From positions 1,116,001 to 1,180,000 of the forward strand of contig DASUNM010000023.1 in NCBI GenBank assembly GCA_036277115.1: DNA of 64,000 nucleotides. Reading direction: 5' to 3'. The DNA comes from Pyrinomonadaceae bacterium. Its GTDB lineage: Bacteria; Acidobacteriota; Blastocatellia; Pyrinomonadales; Pyrinomonadaceae. A program made the position numbers and the translations under genes. Position 1 is the first letter of the stretch. Every line of letters begins with the position of its first letter. A model generated the notes under the pieces. The model worked only from the letters and a program-made list of their open reading frames with translations. It did not search any database and was not told where the DNA came from. Of this stretch, positions 52,907 to 61,759 are shown piece after piece.

Positions 52907-53380
52907 CTACTTCGTTACGACTGGATATCCCGCGCTCTTCCATGCGTCCAACCCGCCGGTCAAAGCTGCTGCGTTCTGAAATCCCCTGGCGTTGAGTGTG
53001 AGCACCGCACCGGCGCTCGTGTGTTCGGCCGGTCAAGTACAGTACGTGACAATCATCTTGCTCTTCGGCAATCCATCCGCCCGTGCCGAAAACTCATTGT
53101 AAGGAATCAGGATTGAGCCTCTGATGTGGCCCTGCTTGAAGGTTTCTTCGCTGCGCGTATCGACGATCAGCACCTCGTCCTTCTCCCAAAGATTGTGCAG
53201 TTCCTGGGCCGTGATACGGCGCGCATTTTCAACCGAATTCTGAGCCGGCTGTGGAGCCCTTGGGGTCTGCGTTTTTTGTGCGGTGTTTCCAGACCCGCGG
53301 TTCCCTTCCTGAGAATTACACGCGACGAGTACTGCCAGCAGACCAATCGCCATCACCAAAATAAAAGCACGCATCAACAT
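52907..53380 (-). CDS. Rhodanese-like lipoprotein containing selenocysteine at an in-frame TGA
   Basis: Predicted 157-residue lipoprotein. Signal with lipobox Leu-Val-Ala-Cys (Cys22), disordered Gln/Asn/Pro-rich linker, then a rhodanese domain: Glu-Val-Leu-Ile-Val-Asp-Thr-Arg-Ser near residue 73-81 and Ile-Pro-Tyr-Asn-Glu-Phe. At codon 116 (53035-53033) lies TGA, preceded by Val-Thr-Tyr-Cys-Thr. The same frame then continues Pro-Ala-Glu-His-Thr-Ser-Ala-Gly, Asn-Ala-Arg-Gly-Phe, Leu-Thr-Gly-Gly-Leu-Asp-Ala-Trp, the normal rhodanese C-terminus, to TAG at 52909-52907. Read-through gives a Cys-Thr-Sec active loop. A hairpin typical of bacterial SECIS follows (53000-53018), and selB is nearby. A termination-only reading would remove the last third of the fold. 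Confidence 0.88.
53000..53018 (-). promoter_or_regulatory. SECIS-like hairpin for selenocysteine insertion
   Basis: On the minus strand, starting 14 bases after the TGA at 53033, the 19-base sequence GAGCGCCGGUGCGGUGCUC folds into a perfect seven-pair stem (one G-U) with a five-base GGUGC loop. Bacterial SECIS hairpins lie about this far downstream of the UGA and usually show a GU in the apical loop, where SelB binds; here the loop has GGU. It lies inside coding sequence, as in bacteria. Confidence 0.75.
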
Positions 53381-53891
53381 GATCTCCGAAGATTTTGAAG
53401 TGGGAATAATCTACAACGTCCGCAGCGGGAAAGGAAACGAGGGTGTGTGGGTAAGGGGTTGGGTGTAGGGCAGTGATGAGTGAGTAGTGGGTCATTTTCA
53501 ATGTTTCACAGAAAGCTCAGAGTTAGTTAAAGAGCTCACCTTTTGCTCAAGAACTGTCTTCTCTAGCACACATCTATTAACTTCACCGAAAACCAAAGCC
53601 TCTTGGCGATATCCCTTTGATGAAATGTGATTAGGTTGGCGGGCCCGATTCGAATGGCTATTGACTCGCTATAAAATCAGGCGTATACCATCCCGCATTA
53701 AGCTAGGAAAGATTTAACGGCTGGCCCTCAGAGCCTGCGCTTAGCCCGCACATTTTCCGACCGGCCGTTCATTTCTCAGACCGCCTCAACCCCGGAAGGA
53801 GCTTTACGATGAAAAGCTAGTTGCGAACACTTCGTTTCTCTCTTTTTAACTCACAAGTGTTGTCTCTTATCACCCCAAAAGGAGAATCCTC
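53381..53891. other. 511-base intergenic region upstream of the FG-GAP gene
   Basis: This region holds a G-rich heptamer-like tract (gtgtgtgggtaaggggttgggtgtaggg) at 53441-53471, then AT-rich sequence. At 53809 a three-codon ORF (ATG AAA AGC TAG) sits behind a strong ribosome site (AAGGAG at 53796). About 75 bases later AAAAGGAG precedes the real ATG at 53892. I see no tRNA or other gene. A promoter for the FG-GAP gene must lie here. Confidence 0.55.
53809..53820 (+). promoter_or_regulatory. Three-codon leader ORF with strong ribosome site
   Basis: ATG AAA AGC TAG (Met-Lys-Ser-stop) follows CGGAAGGAGCTTTACG. Reading past the TAG gives Leu-Arg-Thr-Leu-Arg-Phe-Ser-Leu-Phe, which looks like the start of a signal peptide. 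It may be a relic of a gene start destroyed by a stop codon, or a leader peptide. The real gene starts 72 bases downstream. Confidence 0.4.
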
Positions 53892-55862
53892 ATGCGTTTC
53901 CGTAGCCTTACATCTCACGTCACCCTGCCCTCGCTATTGGCGAGAGCGGCAAAGAAAGTTCAGGTCATGCTATTTTCCGCCGCGGCGATGACGGCCTGTT
54001 GGGGGCTGAGCGTCCAACCCGCGATGGCGCAGTCTTTCGCTCCTCCCGATAACTACGCTGTTGACGCACTTCCCCGTTCACTCGCAGCCGGAGACTTCAA
54101 TCTTGACGGCAGACTTGATCTAGCGGTGGTGAACTCCGGCTCGACCGCTCACTCAGTGAGCGTGCTCATCAACACCGGCGACCGCACGTTCGAAAGAAGG
54201 GATTACCCTGCCAGCCAGACTCCAGTTTCACTCGCGGTCGGAGACTTAAACCTCGATGGTAAGCCTGATCTGGCTGTAGCAAACCAGAGCGGCGGCGTGA
54301 GCGTGTTCCTCAACACCGGCAACGGAGCCTTCGCATCAAGGGTTAACTACCCTACTTTTGCCGGTCCGGAGACAGTCACAATCGGAGACTTGAATCTCGA
54401 CGGCAAGCCTGATCTGGCGGTAGCAAACTATCAAAGCGACGCAGTAACCGTTCATTTCAATAACGGCAACGGGACCTTCGCCGCACCGATCGGACTCGCG
54501 ACTGCCAGGGAGCCCATGTCTGTCGCAGTAGGAGACCTTAACGGTGATGGCAAGCCTGACCTCGCGGTGGCGAACTTTATCAGCGCCTCGGTGAGCGTCT
54601 TCCTTAATAATGGCAACGGTACCTTCGCTGCCAAGGTTGATTACCGTACTGATATTGGCCCCCGGAGGGTTGCAATCGGGGATTTCAACGGTGACAGCAG
54701 GCCTGATCTGGTGACGGCAAACACCGATCATATAACAGTGAGTGTCTTCCTCAACCGGGGCAACGGCACCTTCCCCGATAGGGGGGTTGATTACCTGGCT
54801 GGCACGAACCCCATTTCAATCGCAATCGCCGACTTCAACGATGATTGCAGGCTTGATCTGGTGACGGCAAGTTTCACTGTTGGCACCAACGTGAGCGTCC
54901 TTCGCAACAACGGGAATGGCGTCTTCAACACGAAGGTTGACTTCACGGCTGGCCCATCTCCCAGGGCGGTCACAGTCGGAGACTTCAACAATGATGGCAA
55001 ACTTGATCTCGCGGTGGCGAACTACAACCATGCCACAGTGAGCGTGTTGCTTAGACTAGCGTGCGACCCACTTCTGACGTGCGACAATTCACCGCCCGTC
55101 ATCGCAGCCCATCCGGACGTGACTGCTGAGGCCACCAGTGCTTCGGGCGCCGTGGTCAGCTACACGAGCCCAACGACTTCGGATGCCGTTGACGGAGTGG
55201 GGGTGGCGTCGTGCTCACCCGCTTCGGGGTCGACCTTTTCCTTGGGTAATACCACGGTGACCTGCACTGCGACCGACACGCAGGGAAACAGTGCCACGCC
55301 GACTAGCTTTAGGGTGTCTGTGGCGGATACGACGCCGCCGGTTACCGCCCTGACCTCAGTCGTAGACGGCAGCGGAACGGCTACAGCAGACGGAGGCTCA
55401 ACGCTGTCCGGCTCCATCACGTTCACCTTTGGGGGCGCGGACGCTGTCGGGGTCGCGGGATTTCAGTGCAGCCTGGATGGGGCATTGTACGCTCCTTGCG
55501 CCGGCCCGGCAGCCTACTCGGCCTTGGCAGTAGGCATCCACACCTTCCAGGTGCGGGCGTTCGATACGGCAGGCAACGTAAGCCTCCCTGCTATCTTTAC
55601 CTGGACTGTACTGACACCTGCTCAGGCCATCCAGAACCTTGTCACCGCCATCGGCAATATGGGACTGCCCGCGAACGTGGAGAACAGTCTGATAGCGCCG
55701 CTGAACAACATTAACCCCGGCAACCAGTCTGCTGCCTGCGGCAAGCTAGACGCATTCATCAACCAGATCAATGCCAAATCCCAAAACGGCCAGCTTACAT
55801 CGGCCCAAGCCAGTCAACTCTTGCAGGCAGCCAGCGCTATAAAGGCCATGTTGGGCTGTTAG
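53892..55862 (+). CDS. Secreted FG-GAP/VCBS repeat protein with HYR domain
   Basis: 656-residue surface or secreted protein. Signal peptide with a long N-region (about residues 1-47, Ala-Met-Ala-Gln). Residues 50-385 contain seven to eight FG-GAP/VCBS repeats of about 45 residues, each with a Gly-Asp-Phe/Leu-Asn-x-Asp-Gly-(Lys/Arg)-Pro-Asp-Leu calcium-binding loop, forming an integrin-like propeller. A hyalin-repeat (HYR) Ig domain follows (about 395-475; Pro-Pro-Val-Ile-Ala), then another Ig-like segment and a helical C-terminal tail. Probably adhesive. AAAAGGAG precedes the start. Confidence 0.88.
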   Translation: MRFRSLTSHVTLPSLLARAAKKVQVMLFSAAAMTACWGLSVQPAMAQSFAPPDNYAVDALPRSLAAGDFNLDGRLDLAVVNSGSTAHSVSVLINTGDRTFERRDYPASQTPVSLAVGDLNLDGKPDLAVANQSGGVSVFLNTGNGAFASRVNYPTFAGPETVTIGDLNLDGKPDLAVANYQSDAVTVHFNNGNGTFAAPIGLATAREPMSVAVGDLNGDGKPDLAVANFISASVSVFLNNGNGTFAAKVDYRTDIGPRRVAIGDFNGDSRPDLVTANTDHITVSVFLNRGNGTFPDRGVDYLAGTNPISIAIADFNDDCRLDLVTASFTVGTNVSVLRNNGNGVFNTKVDFTAGPSPRAVTVGDFNNDGKLDLAVANYNHATVSVLLRLACDPLLTCDNSPPVIAAHPDVTAEATSASGAVVSYTSPTTSDAVDGVGVASCSPASGSTFSLGNTTVTCTATDTQGNSATPTSFRVSVADTTPPVTALTSVVDGSGTATADGGSTLSGSITFTFGGADAVGVAGFQCSLDGALYAPCAGPAAYSALAVGIHTFQVRAFDTAGNVSLPAIFTWTVLTPAQAIQNLVTAIGNMGLPANVENSLIAPLNNINPGNQSAACGKLDAFINQINAKSQNGQLTSAQASQLLQAASAIKAMLGC

Positions 55863-56110
55863 TAAGAGGCTTACTTGCCAAATTGGACTTGGCAACGGCA
55901 GATAACGTTGCGGAAAAATGCGGCAAATGCGGCGGGGGTTAATCCTTTAAGGGAAAGGCGGACTAAGGGAAAGGGGGACTGCCTTTATCTTGTTTCTACC
56001 GAGACGCCGGATGGCTTAAGCTCCGGAGTGCAGTTGCGTTAATACTATTGCACTTATAGCACTGGTGCAGCTGTGGGTATGACTTATCTCCTACCCCGAC
56101 ACCCGACTCC
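55863..56110. other. Intergenic region between FG-GAP and selB genes
   Basis: About 250 bases between convergent genes. An imperfect stem AAAGGCGGACT ... GCCTTTA at 55955-55987 could end transcription of the FG-GAP gene. Nothing else is recognised; no tRNA-Sec gene is visible here. Confidence 0.4.
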
Positions 56111-58108
56111 CTAAAGAATCACTCTCCGATCCCCTTCTCTTCTGGTTACCCGCTCACGATCGAAGTATTCGAGCAGCGGAATCGCGTACTTCCGCGAAAT
56201 GCCTGCCAGTTCTTTGAAGGTTGGCACGTCGATCGACTTCTCTTTCGCAGCGTGCGCGCGCAGCTTTGCTTTCAAATTCTCGAGCGCGTCGCGATGAAAG
56301 AACATCTCACCGTCAACGCGCACCAGGCTGCCTGCGTCAATCAACACCTGGAGGACTTTGCGCCCGTGTTGCTGCGTACCGGCGTTGATGCCCGCGCGAG
56401 TAAACGCTTCAGTCATGCTTGGGGCAGCCAAAGCGGCCTCGCGATAAACTGCCTCAAGCCGATCGCGCAAGGCCGCGTCCGCTCCGGAAACCGCGCGCGT
56501 ATGTTCCGGCTTGCGCACCACGTCTTTCTCAACCACGACCGCTCCGGCTTGCTCGACTTCGGCTAACACCGCCCGAAACAACTCCACGGGTACGTGCGCA
56601 AAGCGGCGCCCGCGCAGAACTTCCAGCGCGAGTCCGCGCGACAAGGGTTCAGCCTGATGATGCGCCGCGACATCTTTGACCACGTTTCGCTTAAATTGTT
56701 CAAGGACGGTTGGGCTCAACAACTGTCCGCCGATTTCTGAAACGGAACCGGCAGCGCGCGCCCGGGCAATCGCGTTCTGAACCACCTCATCTCTCCATGC
56801 AGTTCGCGTCACCAGATCGCCTCGGCTCATACCACTGTCCTCAGCGTTCGCGACAAACGCGGCCAGCTTCTGTTCCGCCGTCCCGTCGACGAGGTTCGTC
56901 AGCCGTTCTCGCACGGTGGCGAAGTCGCGCGCGCGATGACGAGTGGCAAAGGCGTCGAGAATGATGCCGCCTCCGATGGTTCTTTGCGGTGAATACGACC
57001 GGATGACAAACCGGTCGCCGAGCACACCAACAACCGGCGTTTCGAAACGCAGTTGCGCGAACCCACTTTCCCCTGGATTGATTGGATGGACCTCCCTCGC
57101 CGCAAGCGGGGAGGGACTGAGGGTGGGGTTAACGTCGCCGGCAACCTCTCCCCCTAACCCCCTCTCCCCTTGCGGAGAGGGGGAACTTAGCACCCGCACA
57201 CGTGCCAGAATCTCCGCGGCGCCGAGATGAACCCGCACACGCTGACGCGAGCGCAAGGCGCGCGGCGCATCTGCAAGCATCTGCACGTGCACATCGACGA
57301 TCTGTGTGGGCTGAAGCCGGTTAACCGGCGTCAAAACCATGCCGCGCTCTAACTCAGAGGTTTCCACACCGCCGAGGTTCACCGCGGTCCGCTGACCCGC
57401 CTCCGCTCGTTTCACCTTCGTCCCGTGCACCTGCAAGCCGCGCACACGCACGCGCCTGGCCTGGGGCAGAAGCTCCATTTCGCTTCCCTCTTCAATCTCG
57501 CCTGAAATCAAAGTGCCCGTGACTACGGCCCCGAATCCGCTCATAGTAAACGCGCGATCGATTGGCAGCCGCGTGATTAGACTGTCTGAGCGCTTCGGAA
57601 CCTGCTGAGCCACTTCGCGCAAAGTACTCTTCAACTCGTCCAGCCCTTCCCCCGTGCGCGAGCTAATGGCCACGATCGGCGCGCCCTCAAGAAACGATCC
57701 GGCCACCATTTCGCTGACTTCTTCTCGCACCAAGCCCAGCATTTCTTCATCGACGAGATCTTTCTTGGTTAGCACGATGAGGCCACTTCGCACATCGAGC
57801 AGCCGGCAGATTTCAAAGTGCTCGCGCGTCTGCGGCATCACGCTTTCGTCAGCCGCGATCACCAGCGCGACGAGGTCAATGCCGTGGGCGCCGGCCAGCA
57901 TGTTCTTGACGAAGCGCTCATGACCGGGCACATCGACGAAACCAACGCGCACATCGCCCAGATCGAGATCGGCGAATCCGATGTCGATCGTGATGCCGCG
58001 CTGTTTTTCCTCCGGCAGACGGTCCGCATCGATGCCCGTCAGCGCGCGCACCAGCGCCGTCTTGCCGTGATCGATGTGACCTGCCGTGCCGACGATGATT
58101 GACTTCAT
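56111..58108 (-). CDS. selB: Selenocysteine-specific elongation factor SelB, with an in-frame repeat insertion
   Basis: 665-residue factor that brings selenocysteyl-tRNA to the ribosome at UGA codons with a SECIS. G1 is [11 protein letters not shown] (residues 7-17), G3 Asp-Val-Pro-Gly-His-Glu-Arg-Phe, G4 Thr-Lys-Lys-Asp. EF-Tu-like domains 2 and 3 follow, then C-terminal winged helices (about 430-665) that bind the SECIS RNA. Residues 309-339 are encoded by a palindromic MITE-like element (57091-57183), giving a Pro/Ser/Gly-rich stretch that interrupts domain 3 without breaking the frame. It supports selenoprotein synthesis here, for example the rhodanese at 52907-53380. Confidence 0.95.
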   Translation of the reverse strand: MKSIIVGTAGHIDHGKTALVRALTGIDADRLPEEKQRGITIDIGFADLDLGDVRVGFVDVPGHERFVKNMLAGAHGIDLVALVIAADESVMPQTREHFEICRLLDVRSGLIVLTKKDLVDEEMLGLVREEVSEMVAGSFLEGAPIVAISSRTGEGLDELKSTLREVAQQVPKRSDSLITRLPIDRAFTMSGFGAVVTGTLISGEIEEGSEMELLPQARRVRVRGLQVHGTKVKRAEAGQRTAVNLGGVETSELERGMVLTPVNRLQPTQIVDVHVQMLADAPRALRSRQRVRVHLGAAEILARVRVLSSPSPQGERGLGGEVAGDVNPTLSPSPLAAREVHPINPGESGFAQLRFETPVVGVLGDRFVIRSYSPQRTIGGGIILDAFATRHRARDFATVRERLTNLVDGTAEQKLAAFVANAEDSGMSRGDLVTRTAWRDEVVQNAIARARAAGSVSEIGGQLLSPTVLEQFKRNVVKDVAAHHQAEPLSRGLALEVLRGRRFAHVPVELFRAVLAEVEQAGAVVVEKDVVRKPEHTRAVSGADAALRDRLEAVYREAALAAPSMTEAFTRAGINAGTQQHGRKVLQVLIDAGSLVRVDGEMFFHRDALENLKAKLRAHAAKEKSIDVPTFKELAGISRKYAIPLLEYFDRERVTRREGDRRVIL
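57091..57183. mobile_element. MITE-like palindromic element, copy 3, inside selB
   Basis: A complete copy of the element family (left half cctccctcgccgcaagcggggagg; right half cccctctccccttgcggagaggggg). It is 93 bases long, a multiple of three, and adds about 31 codons to selB with no stop. The other copies are intergenic (6995-7076, 29791-29886). Confidence 0.8.
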
Positions 58109-58240
58109 TGCTTTAGAAATGTGAGTGGGATATTAGCTTGTTTTTGCCTTTCGAAAGAATATACTGCGCGGCAGCTCTTAACAGCTGTCGTTGAAAGGAT
58201 CTGATGATGTCCTGCTGAATGGATAATCGGAGCGAACTAT

Positions 58241-59458
58241 ATGCGCATCATAATCGCGATCCTGATTGCCTCCATCTTGTCAGCATCTATTGCCGGACAG
58301 ACACGCCCGCGCGGGCGTGACCTCGGGATTCCATTTCCCGGGCGCACAGGTGCAAACAACGCCATCACCGATGTCCCCGGCATCGCTGTCGGTCACGTCA
58401 CGCTTATCGAGGGAGAAGGCAAACTGATTCCTGGCAAAGGCCCGATCCGCACCGGCGTTACGGCTATTCTTCCCAGACCGAAGGGGAATTGGGATCCAGT
58501 CTTCGCCGCAACCTTCAACCTGAACGGGAACGGCGACATGACTGGCGTCAATTGGATCAAAGAATCGGGATTTCTCGAAGGCCCGATTCTCCTGACGGGC
58601 ACGCACAGTGTGGGCACTGTGCGCGATGCAGCCATTCAGTGGCAAGTGAAGAACGGCCGCGAGTTCTTGTTTACCTATCCGGTCGTCGCCGAGACGTTTG
58701 ATTTTCTTAACGACGCGAATGGCGAACATGTTAAACCGCAGCACGCGTGGCAAGCGCTCGATGCCGCCACGCCCGGGCGGGTCAAAGAGGGCGCGGTCGG
58801 CGGGGGCACAGGCATGGGCTGCAATGGGTTCAAGGGCGGCATCGGCACATCGTCACGCGTGCTCTCAAAGGAAGAAGGTGGATTCACCATCGGCGTGCTC
58901 GTTCAATGTAACTACGGTGGTGATCTAAGAATCCTCGGCGTTCCAATTCGCCAGGAAATTACCGACCTGCGAACCTGCACGACGCTTCCTCAACCGTTGA
59001 CCCGTCCATGGACGCGTCGAATTCCGGCGTGCTCATCAGCCGCAGCGTCGAAGAACGACAGTGGTGAACAACAACACGAAGGCCGAGGCTCAATCATCGT
59101 GATTGTCGCTACCGATGCCCCCTTGCTTCCTCATCAACTTGAACGCATCGCGCGCAGGGTGGGAATGGGACTCGGCCGGCTCGGTAGTCTGGCTGGAAAC
59201 TCTTCCGGAGATTTGTTCCTGGCCTTCTCAACCGCGAACCCTGGCGCGGCGGAGGCCACAGGCCTGCCAACCCTGAAGATGTTGCCGAATGATCGCATCG
59301 ATCCACTATTCGGAGCGACGATCGACGCCACTGAAGAGGCCGTTGTCAATGCCATGCTCGGAGCTCAGACTATGACGGGCGCCGACGGCATTCGCGTTTT
59401 CGGTTTACCTGGAGATCGCGTAGTGACCGCATTAAAGAAATATAACCGGATGAAGTAA
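58241..59458 (+). CDS. P1-family (DmpA-type) aminopeptidase, exported
   Basis: 405-residue peptidase with a signal peptide (1-19). DmpA-family enzymes cut themselves into two chains before a Ser/Thr/Cys nucleophile and then act as aminopeptidases or amidases. Seen here: Asn-Ala-Ile-Thr-Asp-Val-Pro-Gly-Ile-Ala-Val-Gly-His near residue 40, Gly-Thr-Gly-Met-Gly-Cys-Asn-Gly-Phe-Lys-Gly-Gly-Ile-Gly-Thr-Ser-Ser-Arg near residues 190-207 (self-cleavage site Gly-Thr/Ser), and Gly-Ser-Ile-Ile-Val-Ile-Val-Ala-Thr-Asp. It is divergent from selB. Confidence 0.9.
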   Translation: MRIIIAILIASILSASIAGQTRPRGRDLGIPFPGRTGANNAITDVPGIAVGHVTLIEGEGKLIPGKGPIRTGVTAILPRPKGNWDPVFAATFNLNGNGDMTGVNWIKESGFLEGPILLTGTHSVGTVRDAAIQWQVKNGREFLFTYPVVAETFDFLNDANGEHVKPQHAWQALDAATPGRVKEGAVGGGTGMGCNGFKGGIGTSSRVLSKEEGGFTIGVLVQCNYGGDLRILGVPIRQEITDLRTCTTLPQPLTRPWTRRIPACSSAAASKNDSGEQQHEGRGSIIVIVATDAPLLPHQLERIARRVGMGLGRLGSLAGNSSGDLFLAFSTANPGAAEATGLPTLKMLPNDRIDPLFGATIDATEEAVVNAMLGAQTMTGADGIRVFGLPGDRVVTALKKYNRMK

Positions 59459-59487
59459 CGGGCCGTCTGAACACTCGCAAAAATCCC

Positions 59488-60063
59488 ATGGGAGGAAACT
59501 CAAAGACCACGGCTCCTGTATTCGTCGCCCTCCTGCGCGGCGTAAACGTCGGCGGCAACAACATCATCAGCATGAAGTCGCTCAAGACAAGCTTCGAGAA
59601 GCTGGGTTTCAGCGACGTCAGCACCTACATCAACAGCGGCAACATCCTGTTTAAAGCCAAGGAACGCGACGCGCGCAAACTCGAAACAAAAATCGAGGCG
59701 ATGCTGTCCCGCGACTACAACCTGGGCTGCAAAGTCGTGGTGCGAAGCCTCGCGGAAATGGCCAGTCTGATCGAGAATCTGCCGCAGAGCTGGGACGGCG
59801 ACAAGCAGTGGAAGTACAACGTAATATTTCTCAGACACTCGATTGATTCCGACGAAGTGATTAAGCGTCTCGGACCTAAACCGGAAATTGAGAAGGTGGT
59901 TTATTATCCCGGCACGTTATTATGGTCGGCACGGATAACTGATTTGAGCCAGACGACGATGTTCAAGCTTTCGAGCCAGAAACTTTTTCAGGAAATGACC
60001 GTGCGAAATACGAATACGACGCGTAAGCTCTACGAACTCATGGACAAAATGGTGGAGGATTGA
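59488..60063 (+). CDS. DUF1697 protein
   Basis: 191-residue cytoplasmic protein. The DUF1697 pattern Phe-Val-Ala-Leu-Leu-Arg-Gly-Val-Asn-Val-Gly-Gly (residues 12-23) and Thr-Tyr-Ile-Asn-Ser-Gly-Asn (about 48-54) is complete. The family's biochemical role is unknown. It heads a compact operon: its stop overlaps the ribosome site and start of the leucine-rich repeat gene. Confidence 0.92.
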   Translation: MGGNSKTTAPVFVALLRGVNVGGNNIISMKSLKTSFEKLGFSDVSTYINSGNILFKAKERDARKLETKIEAMLSRDYNLGCKVVVRSLAEMASLIENLPQSWDGDKQWKYNVIFLRHSIDSDEVIKRLGPKPEIEKVVYYPGTLLWSARITDLSQTTMFKLSSQKLFQEMTVRNTNTTRKLYELMDKMVED

Positions 60064-60068
60064 CCGAG

Positions 60069-60995
60069 TTGAGGCAATTTCTAATCGCGCTCCTGCTGCT
60101 GACCGCTTTCGTTTCACCTGCCCTGACGCAAAAACCGGATGCCGCCAAATCCCTTCCCGAACCCAGGGACGCCGGCGTGCGCGAGCGCGAACGACGGGCT
60201 TTGATCGAGTTCTATGAGGCGCTCGGCGGGCCCGACTGGATCGAGCGTGACTTCTGGGCCAGCGATCGTCCGGTCGGCGAGTGGCACGGCGTGACGACTG
60301 ACGCCGACGGCTATGTCACGGTGCTGACAATCTATGACAACAACCTGATTGGCCCGATGTCTGCGGCCATCTGCCGTCTGGAGCGATTGCACACGATGCA
60401 TCTTTCGTTCAACAAGATCTCGGGCGCCATGCCGGACAAGCTCGGCGACTGCCGCGCGCTCAAAAACTTTTGGGTGAAAGGAAACAAAATCACCGGACAA
60501 CTGCCGGCGGGCGTCGCGGTGCTGCCCGAACTGGAGTATCTCGACCTGCACGCCAATGAAATGTCGGGTCCCCTGCCCACGGTCTGGAACACTCCCAAGC
60601 TCAAGATTGTCCGCGCTGAGGACAACCGCATTTCCGGTGAGTTGCCGGGCCAGTTGCTTCGCCAGCCGCTGCTCGAAGAATTCTTTATTCACAACAACGA
60701 GCTCGCGGGCTCGATTCCGACTTCGCTGAATCCAAATCTGCGCGCTGTGCTGCTCGCCAACAACAAACTGACGGGCACGATTCCGGCAGAGTTTGGAAAA
60801 CTGAAAAAGCTCACCGACCTGCGTCTCAATCGAAACCAACTTTCGGGATCGATACCGGATTTCTCGGGAGCTACGTCGCTTCAGGTTCTGCGGCTTGATT
60901 ACAACCGCCTGGTCGGGCCGATTCCCGACGGGCTGGCAAAGCGCTTAATGGTTTTCGACGCATCGCACAACCCGGGATTGGAACCAGTAAAGTAA
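60069..60995 (+). CDS. Secreted leucine-rich repeat protein
   Basis: About 308 residues from TTG 60069, which stands 10 bases after GGAGG; the alternative TTG 60060 is only one base after it. A signal peptide (Phe-Leu-Ile-Ala-Leu-Leu-Leu-Leu-Thr-Ala-Phe, cleaved near Leu-Thr-Gln) is followed by eight or so plant-type leucine-rich repeats (Leu-Xxx-Gly-Xxx-Ile/Leu-Pro) from about residue 90 to 300. The pre-LRR segment contains Leu-Gly-Gly-Pro-Asp-Trp. Such proteins bind other proteins or sugars outside the cell. Confidence 0.88.
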   Translation: MRQFLIALLLLTAFVSPALTQKPDAAKSLPEPRDAGVRERERRALIEFYEALGGPDWIERDFWASDRPVGEWHGVTTDADGYVTVLTIYDNNLIGPMSAAICRLERLHTMHLSFNKISGAMPDKLGDCRALKNFWVKGNKITGQLPAGVAVLPELEYLDLHANEMSGPLPTVWNTPKLKIVRAEDNRISGELPGQLLRQPLLEEFFIHNNELAGSIPTSLNPNLRAVLLANNKLTGTIPAEFGKLKKLTDLRLNRNQLSGSIPDFSGATSLQVLRLDYNRLVGPIPDGLAKRLMVFDASHNPGLEPVK

Positions 60996-61759
60996 TGGCT
61001 AAGTTGGACGCGGCGGCCTATCTTCGGCGAATTAAATACGACGGCCCGCTTGAGCCTTCGGCTGAGACCCTCCGGCAACTGCATCTCGCGCACTTGCTGT
61101 CCGTTCCCTTCGAGAACCTGAGCATTCACGGCAACCAGCCGATCGTCCTGAGCGACGACGCGCTGTTTGAAAAGATTGTGCGCCGGCAGCGCGGCGGTTT
61201 CTGTTACGAGTTGAACGGGTTGTTTGCGGCCTTGCTGCGCGCGCTCGGATTTAAAGTGACGATGCTGTCGGCTGAGGTCGCTAACAACGAAGGGGAGTTT
61301 GGTGAACCCTTCGATCACATGACGCTGCTGGTAACGCTCGAGGAGCGTTGGCTCGCGGACGTAGGATTCGGCGATTCATTTCGCGAGCCTTTGCGCCTTG
61401 ACGCGCGCGAACCACAAATCCAGGGTGACGACGCTTTCAAAATCGAAGAGACCGAAACTCATTTGATCATGTCGCGGCGCCGGGCGGAGGGTGACTGGCA
61501 ACCGCAATATCGGTTTACCCTGGAGCCATACGGATTCGCGGACTACGACGAAATGTGTCGTTATCATCAAACGTCGCCGCAATCGCATTTCACGCAAAAG
61601 CGCATCTGTTCTCTGGCCACGATCGACGGTCGATTGACGCTGAGCGATTTGCGTTTGATCACCACGCGTGGCCGGGAGCGAGAGGAACTTGATGTCGCCG
61701 ACGAACCGCAGTATGCCGATGTGCTGCGAGAGAAGTTCGGCATTACCCTCGAAATCTGA
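60995..61759 (+). CDS. nat: Arylamine N-acetyltransferase
   Basis: 254-residue enzyme that transfers acetyl from acetyl-CoA to arylamines, arylhydrazines or related amines. The Cys-His-Asp triad is visible: Gly-Gly-Phe-Cys-Tyr-Glu-Leu-Asn (Cys near residue 70), His in Phe-Asp-His-Met-Thr-Leu-Leu (about 109) and Asp in Ala-Asp-Val-Gly-Phe-Gly (about 124). The ATG overlaps the previous stop (TAATG) and the next gene overlaps its stop (TGATG). Confidence 0.93.
   Translation: MAKLDAAAYLRRIKYDGPLEPSAETLRQLHLAHLLSVPFENLSIHGNQPIVLSDDALFEKIVRRQRGGFCYELNGLFAALLRALGFKVTMLSAEVANNEGEFGEPFDHMTLLVTLEERWLADVGFGDSFREPLRLDAREPQIQGDDAFKIEETETHLIMSRRRAEGDWQPQYRFTLEPYGFADYDEMCRYHQTSPQSHFTQKRICSLATIDGRLTLSDLRLITTRGREREELDVADEPQYADVLREKFGITLEI

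Noticed and set aside
53640..53670. Possible T-arm of a tRNA (gattcgaat) near the selenoprotein genes, considered for tRNA-Sec
   Set aside because: The flanking five bases do not pair, and no acceptor stem or anticodon arm could be found on either strand.
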